A stretch of 7,795 bases of DNA from NCBI GenBank assembly GCA_030619345.1, contig JAUXBO010000109.1:1-7795 (forward strand), written 5' to 3'. The first letter of the stretch is position 1; each line of letters opens with the position of its first letter. The notes beneath the pieces are model-generated. The model was given only the letters and a program-made list of their open reading frames with translations. It searched no databases and was not told the origin of the DNA. This DNA comes from Candidatus Zixiibacteriota bacterium (GTDB lineage: Bacteria > Zixibacteria > MSB-5A5 > GN15 > FEB-12). Positions 4,672-7,795 of this stretch are shown piece after piece. The translations under genes and the position numbers were made by a program.

Positions 4672-5229
4672 ATGCCAAGAACAGGGACCTATCCGACACA
4701 GCCGTCTTTGGTGGGCCGCAAAATTTATCTGAGACCGGCCACGCCGGACGATATAATCAGCCACCATACCTGGTTTGTCCAATCTGAGCCGCAGACGCAG
4801 ACCTGCCGGGCCTTTCCTTTTCGTTCCGCATCCGAAACAGCAGAGGCCTACAAGAAAAAAGAAAAGGACGCTTTTGAACAGCGATTTGCCATCGTTCGCA
4901 AAAACGACAAGATGCTGGTGGGCACGATCTCATTTTTTGATTATAACAATTTGAACCGATCGGCCGAGCTCGGACTCCTGATCGACCCGGATGAGCGCAA
5001 AAATGGATTTGCCAAAGATGCCCTCAAAACCCTTATCAATTACTTGTTCCGCCATCGTGACCTGTACAAAGTCTACGCCCAGACCTGGGCGGAAAACACG
5101 GGGTCGGTCAAACTGCTAGAGTCAATTGGGTTCAACCGGGATGGAGTCCTGCGCAACCATCACTTTTATGACGGGGAATTCAGCGCCGATTATATCTATT
5201 CCCTGCTAAGAGCCGAGATTGACTGGTAA
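4672..5229 (+). CDS. GNAT family N-acetyltransferase (RimJ/RimL-like)
   Basis: The 185-residue product begins with the LVGRKIYLRPATPDD block (13-27) that opens RimJ/RimL-type GNAT domains. Strands around MLVGTISFFDYNNLNRSAELGLLIDP follow (81-106). The acetyl-CoA pyrophosphate loop is ERKNGFAKDAL (108-118), a form of the R/Q-x-x-G-x-A motif. The C-terminal NTGSVKLLESIGFNRDGVLRN (142-162) is the classical ENxxSxxLxxxxGF motif. The expected reaction is transfer of acetyl from acetyl-CoA to an amine: a protein N-terminus, a sugar-amine or a small molecule. The substrate cannot be inferred. ATG 4672 is preceded by GGGAG at 4662-4666 with five-base spacing; a TTG start at 4630 would add 14 poorly conserved residues and is not favoured. 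Its stop codon lies 10 bp from the stop of the convergent propeller gene, with no room for a normal terminator. Confidence 0.88.
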   Translation: MPRTGTYPTQPSLVGRKIYLRPATPDDIISHHTWFVQSEPQTQTCRAFPFRSASETAEAYKKKEKDAFEQRFAIVRKNDKMLVGTISFFDYNNLNRSAELGLLIDPDERKNGFAKDALKTLINYLFRHRDLYKVYAQTWAENTGSVKLLESIGFNRDGVLRNHHFYDGEFSADYIYSLLRAEIDW

Positions 5230-5239
5230 GCAATAACGG

Positions 5240-7468
5240 TTATTCGCAGATCGGAGCCGGTCCACCGGCAAAAAGATAATCCACGAAATAAGTCAGGTCA
5301 GAAATATCCACCGGTACGCCGCCCGAAGAAACACCATCCACATTAGCCGCCTCCATGAACGGTGGGGGCGGACCGAAATTGAACAAGAAATCCACCAGGT
5401 ACGTGAGATCGGAGATATCCACCGGGCTACTCCCTGTAATAATGTTGTCGACGTTGCCGCAGATGTAACCCTGGTTTAGTTCAAAGAGTACGACGCCAAA
5501 ACCATCGGCGGCAAGTAACCTGTTCCCCTGAACTCCCACGCCACCGGTGGTGCCGGGCGTGTAGCGACTTCCCGCAAATCTCGGAGACTCGGCATTGGCA
5601 ACATTGACGGCAGCCACACCGTAGAACATTGAAGCCACGTAGGCGTAGTCACCTTCGAATTTGAAGTCGACCGAAGAAGTAAAGCCGGGCAACTCAACAG
5701 TCGACAGCAGAGACGGGCTGAAGGGATCGGCCACGTTGAAGATGTCAATATAGTCACCAGTCACGCCAAAACCTCCAACGGATACCAGCGCGAAGAGGGT
5801 ATCACCACGGAGATGCACATTTCGTACAAAGCCGGGTGTGTTATAGAAACTGGTATAGTAAACAGGGTTCTGAAGGTCAGACACGCCGACTATCGAAATA
5901 CCCATGTTGAAACTGGCGAGAAAAATAATACTATCTTTGAGTTTGGCATCGTGTGGATTGGGAACCAATTTTTGCGAGATGATCACCGGATTTTCCGGAT
6001 CGGCGATATTGAGAATGACCAGATGATCATAGGTTGCCAGAACCAGCAGGGTGTCATTTTTCTCAACGCTTCTGACCGCCTCCCCCGGAATACCGGTCCT
6101 TGAAATGAGTGTCGGAGCCGCCGGATCGGCAATATCGAATATTGAAACACCGGAAGAGCCTCCGGCCATGTACGCCGTATCACCAATGATTTGTATATCA
6201 ATATTTCGTCCAGCAGAAGCAGCAAACCCGATTACTTCCGGAGTTGAAGAACCGGCCAGATCGAGAATCCATAACCCATCGGTGGCACAGACATAGGCAT
6301 ACTGACCGACAATGTCGGCATCGAATATTTTACCGGGTAATTTCATCTGTTGAGTCATTTGCAGACCAAATCCCTCGTGCGCGGCAAGAACACCAATATA
6401 ACCGGAATCAATGACATACGCGTAGTCTCCCCGTGCCTGCACACAGGTGCGAGTGAAATACTGAGTCGAGTCGCCGAATTCTTCAACAATGGTCGGCGAA
6501 AAAACAGAGGTGATATCAACCAAGTTGATATCATCGTAACGAACACCGAGATACACTCGATCACCCACAAGATGCATATCCGTGAAGGATTCAAGCCCAT
6601 TCGGTGGCATATAGGCGGCACTGGTAGGACTTGACGGGTTCGATATATCAACTATCATCAATCCTTCCCAGCAGCCAACAAAGGCATGATTATCGCGCAA
6701 ATCAATCCGTCTCGGATAACCCAACGGGTCATAGGTCGAGATCAAGGAGATGTTGGCTGGATCGGCCACGTTAATAATGCGAAACTCGTTGGTCAGGTTA
6801 GTATAGCCAATTGTATCGCGAACTATGATATCATATGGGTGGGTGAATTCGCCAAATGTTCCGAGTAGCAAAGGATTGGTCGGGACGGTTATATCAAAAG
6901 CCATAATCCCTTCCCAAGCAGTCGCCAGGTAAAGGAGGTCACCATCAACATACAGCCCTCGGACACGGTCCATGGTTGGAACTTCGGCGACCAGCGCTGG
7001 CGCTGTAATCTCAGAAATATCCACGACCCTTAACGCTGCGATTCCCGCATTATTCGTATTGTCATGCCCACACCCTACATAGACGTAGTTGCCAGCAACT
7101 TCCACGTCGTTGGCACCATCGATAGCAACTCGTGACAGTTCGGATATGATTATCGAGTCGGTAATATCATAAATGACCAGACCGTGCGGGAAGGCGACGA
7201 AGAGATGATCACCACTTATTTGACCGTAGTGTGGTCTGCCCCATAAGGCCGATCCGAGTTCGGTAAACTCAATTTCACTTCTTGATGCTGACTTGCGTAA
7301 ATCAGAATTGAAGTTCTCCAAAACGACAATACTATCAGGAGAGGCTGGGTCTTCTGCAAATATATTGGTCTCTACTGAGTTTCCAACCTCAGCACATACT
7401 GCAGTGACGAGAATGATTATGAATATCGAGACTGAAATAGCGACAAGCCGTGCATTAGATCGAATCAT
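5240..7468 (-). CDS. secreted LVIVD-repeat beta-propeller protein with C-terminal dockerin-like module
   Basis: The 742-residue product has a signal peptide: MIRSNARLVA, a hydrophobic stretch at 11-24, and probable cleavage after VCA (26). The body, ~60-668, is built of ~45-residue repeats, each with a hydrophobic strand pair ending in a signature like GLMIVDISNPSSP, preceded by D/GNYAYV or GDTLFAL. I count about 14 signatures by eye, one of them degenerate (IGVLAAHEG). This is the LVIVD-type repeat, known to form beta-propeller-like folds in secreted and surface proteins. The tail 670-742 holds two copies of PVDISDLTYxVDxLF (from 682 and 719), each preceded by a NVDN/NVDG calcium-loop-like segment, resembling a dockerin type I pair, with cysteines at both ends (C670, C741). 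ATG 7468 has GAGG at 7475-7478; a TTG four codons upstream is less likely. Its likely place is the cell surface or outside the cell; no enzyme motif was seen. Confidence 0.85.
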   Translation of the reverse strand: MIRSNARLVAISVSIFIIILVTAVCAEVGNSVETNIFAEDPASPDSIVVLENFNSDLRKSASRSEIEFTELGSALWGRPHYGQISGDHLFVAFPHGLVIYDITDSIIISELSRVAIDGANDVEVAGNYVYVGCGHDNTNNAGIAALRVVDISEITAPALVAEVPTMDRVRGLYVDGDLLYLATAWEGIMAFDITVPTNPLLLGTFGEFTHPYDIIVRDTIGYTNLTNEFRIINVADPANISLISTYDPLGYPRRIDLRDNHAFVGCWEGLMIVDISNPSSPTSAAYMPPNGLESFTDMHLVGDRVYLGVRYDDINLVDITSVFSPTIVEEFGDSTQYFTRTCVQARGDYAYVIDSGYIGVLAAHEGFGLQMTQQMKLPGKIFDADIVGQYAYVCATDGLWILDLAGSSTPEVIGFAASAGRNIDIQIIGDTAYMAGGSSGVSIFDIADPAAPTLISRTGIPGEAVRSVEKNDTLLVLATYDHLVILNIADPENPVIISQKLVPNPHDAKLKDSIIFLASFNMGISIVGVSDLQNPVYYTSFYNTPGFVRNVHLRGDTLFALVSVGGFGVTGDYIDIFNVADPFSPSLLSTVELPGFTSSVDFKFEGDYAYVASMFYGVAAVNVANAESPRFAGSRYTPGTTGGVGVQGNRLLAADGFGVVLFELNQGYICGNVDNIITGSSPVDISDLTYLVDFLFNFGPPPPFMEAANVDGVSSGGVPVDISDLTYFVDYLFAGGPAPICE
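5243..5461 (-). repeat. duplicated dockerin-like module within the propeller gene
   Basis: Two half-modules of about 37 residues, each carrying NVD, VDISDLTY and a GGP/GPPPP turn, are coded in tandem. The DNA shows the duplication as near-identical GATATCCACCGG-type stretches around 5303-5314 and 5414-5425 on the plus strand. Similar tails recur in many secreted proteins of the candidate lineage suggested here, where they may act as a sorting or docking module. That role is inferred. Confidence 0.65.
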
Positions 7469-7490
7469 CCTGCGCCTCAAGATAAAAGGT

Positions 7491-7520
7491 AGTTATCGTA
7501 TCTGTGTCATCAAGATAACT
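7491..7520 (-). promoter_or_regulatory. inverted repeat in the leader of the propeller gene
   Basis: AGTTATC (7514-7520 on the minus strand) and GATAACT (7491-7497) are perfect 7-bp inverted arms with 16 bases between them. If the promoter at 7529-7556 is right, the repeat lies just after the transcription start. It would form a 5'-end hairpin in the mRNA, about 22 bases from the start codon. It may instead be an operator for a dimeric regulator. Confidence 0.4.
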
Positions 7521-7528
7521 TAACCCTT

Positions 7529-7556
7529 CTTATATGCAAGAAGATTACCCGTCCAA
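7529..7556 (-). promoter_or_regulatory. possible promoter of the propeller gene
   Basis: TATAAG (7529-7534, five of six to the -10 consensus) lies 16 bp after TTGGAC (7551-7556, weak -35) on the minus strand. A palindrome CTTCTT-GCATAT-AAGAAG (7526-7543) overlaps the -10 box and could be a repressor site. No terminator separates this from the upstream partial gene, so read-through is also possible. Confidence 0.35.
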
Positions 7557-7597
7557 GTCTGTGAGTGAAAACCAATTAGTAGAGTAGAAGTACTTAT

Positions 7598-7795
7598 CTA
7601 CCCCCGGTTGTCCTGACTCTGTGTCGGCGGAGCGGCAGCCGTCGGGCCATCACTACTTTCAGATGGTTGTTCACCGGGAAGAGTGCTGGGCGGCGAAGGC
7701 ATCTGATTCTCTTTATTGCCTGATCTTATGTTGTAGATGGCGTCGTTAAGTTTTTGAAGTTCCTGCCGCGCGCGTTGAGCAAAGTCGTCCCCCTG
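7598..7795 (-). CDS. C-terminal part of an unidentified protein
   Basis: An open frame enters from the right edge and gives 65 residues before TAG at 7598-7600. The first ~25 residues (DDFAQRARQELQKLNDAIYNI) look like an amphipathic helix with many charged residues. The remaining ~40 residues are a low-complexity, disordered-looking tail rich in P, S, Q, E and G. I cannot name the family. A helix followed by a Pro/Ser/Gln-rich tail is seen in TatA/TatB-like proteins, among many others, but the diagnostic N-terminal part is outside the window. The composition (good codon pattern, stop just before a non-coding gap) supports a real gene end. Confidence 0.55.
   Translation of the reverse strand, partial: QGDDFAQRARQELQKLNDAIYNIRSGNKENQMPSPPSTLPGEQPSESSDGPTAAAPPTQSQDNRG

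Noticed and set aside
5230..5239. AATAAC-G-GTTATT inverted repeat as a terminator between the convergent GNAT and propeller genes
   Set aside because: The arms extend into both genes, the loop would be too small, the stem is AT-only and there is no T-run on either strand.
1..7795. CRISPR array, tRNA or rRNA genes, integrase or transposase
   Set aside because: I saw no regularly spaced repeats, no cloverleaf-like segments and no mobile-element protein on either strand.

Overview
The window looks like a piece of a Gram-negative bacterial chromosome of moderate GC content. An exported beta-barrel protein points to an outer membrane. A secreted propeller protein ends in a duplicated dockerin-like module of the form PVDISDLTYxVDxLFxxGPxP, a tail I associate with the uncultured candidate phylum Zixibacteria and relatives in the FCB group. 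That assignment is from memory and tentative. Nine protein genes are supported, two of them cut by the window edges. No tRNA, rRNA, CRISPR array or transposase gene was seen.

Layout. Bases 1-264 (-) hold the N-terminus of a DPPY-type DNA methyltransferase. Bases 348-908 (-) encode a small outer-membrane beta-barrel protein with a strong terminator behind it. A divergent gap of 222 bp leads to a tight two-gene operon on the plus strand: a HIT-family nucleotide hydrolase/transferase (1131-1619), overlapping by ATGA a 546-residue protein (1616-3256). A terminator-like palindromic element follows, then a short leader ORF and a tpx-type peroxiredoxin (3449-3961). A bidirectional terminator separates tpx from a convergent small two-TM membrane protein (4002-4346, -). 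A gene-poor stretch with a repeat element leads to a GNAT acetyltransferase (4672-5229, +). This meets, tail to tail with only 10 bp between stop codons, a large secreted LVIVD-type beta-propeller protein (5240-7468, -). The right edge carries the C-terminus of an unidentified minus-strand gene (7598-7795).

The most unusual item is the protein at 1616-3256. Its N-terminal ~100 residues are two tandem helix-turn-helix-like repeats. The rest aligns end to end with the large subunit of 3-isopropylmalate dehydratase/homoaconitase (LeuC family). Two of the three [4Fe-4S] cysteines, the catalytic DSH motif, the DH histidine and the substrate-binding arginine motif are all replaced, while structural family motifs are kept. 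It reads as an intact gene for a cluster-less pseudo-aconitase joined to a DNA-binding module, which suggests a regulator or sensor rather than an enzyme. It appears translationally coupled to the HIT gene.

Other points of interest are a Tpx whose only cysteine is the peroxidatic one, a 9-codon leader ORF overlapping the tpx ribosome binding site, two related palindromic intergenic elements, a widespread short intergenic motif, and three genes with -10-like sequences close enough to the start codon to suggest leaderless transcripts. Apart from the HIT/pseudo-aconitase pair the genes look like independent units with no shared pathway.
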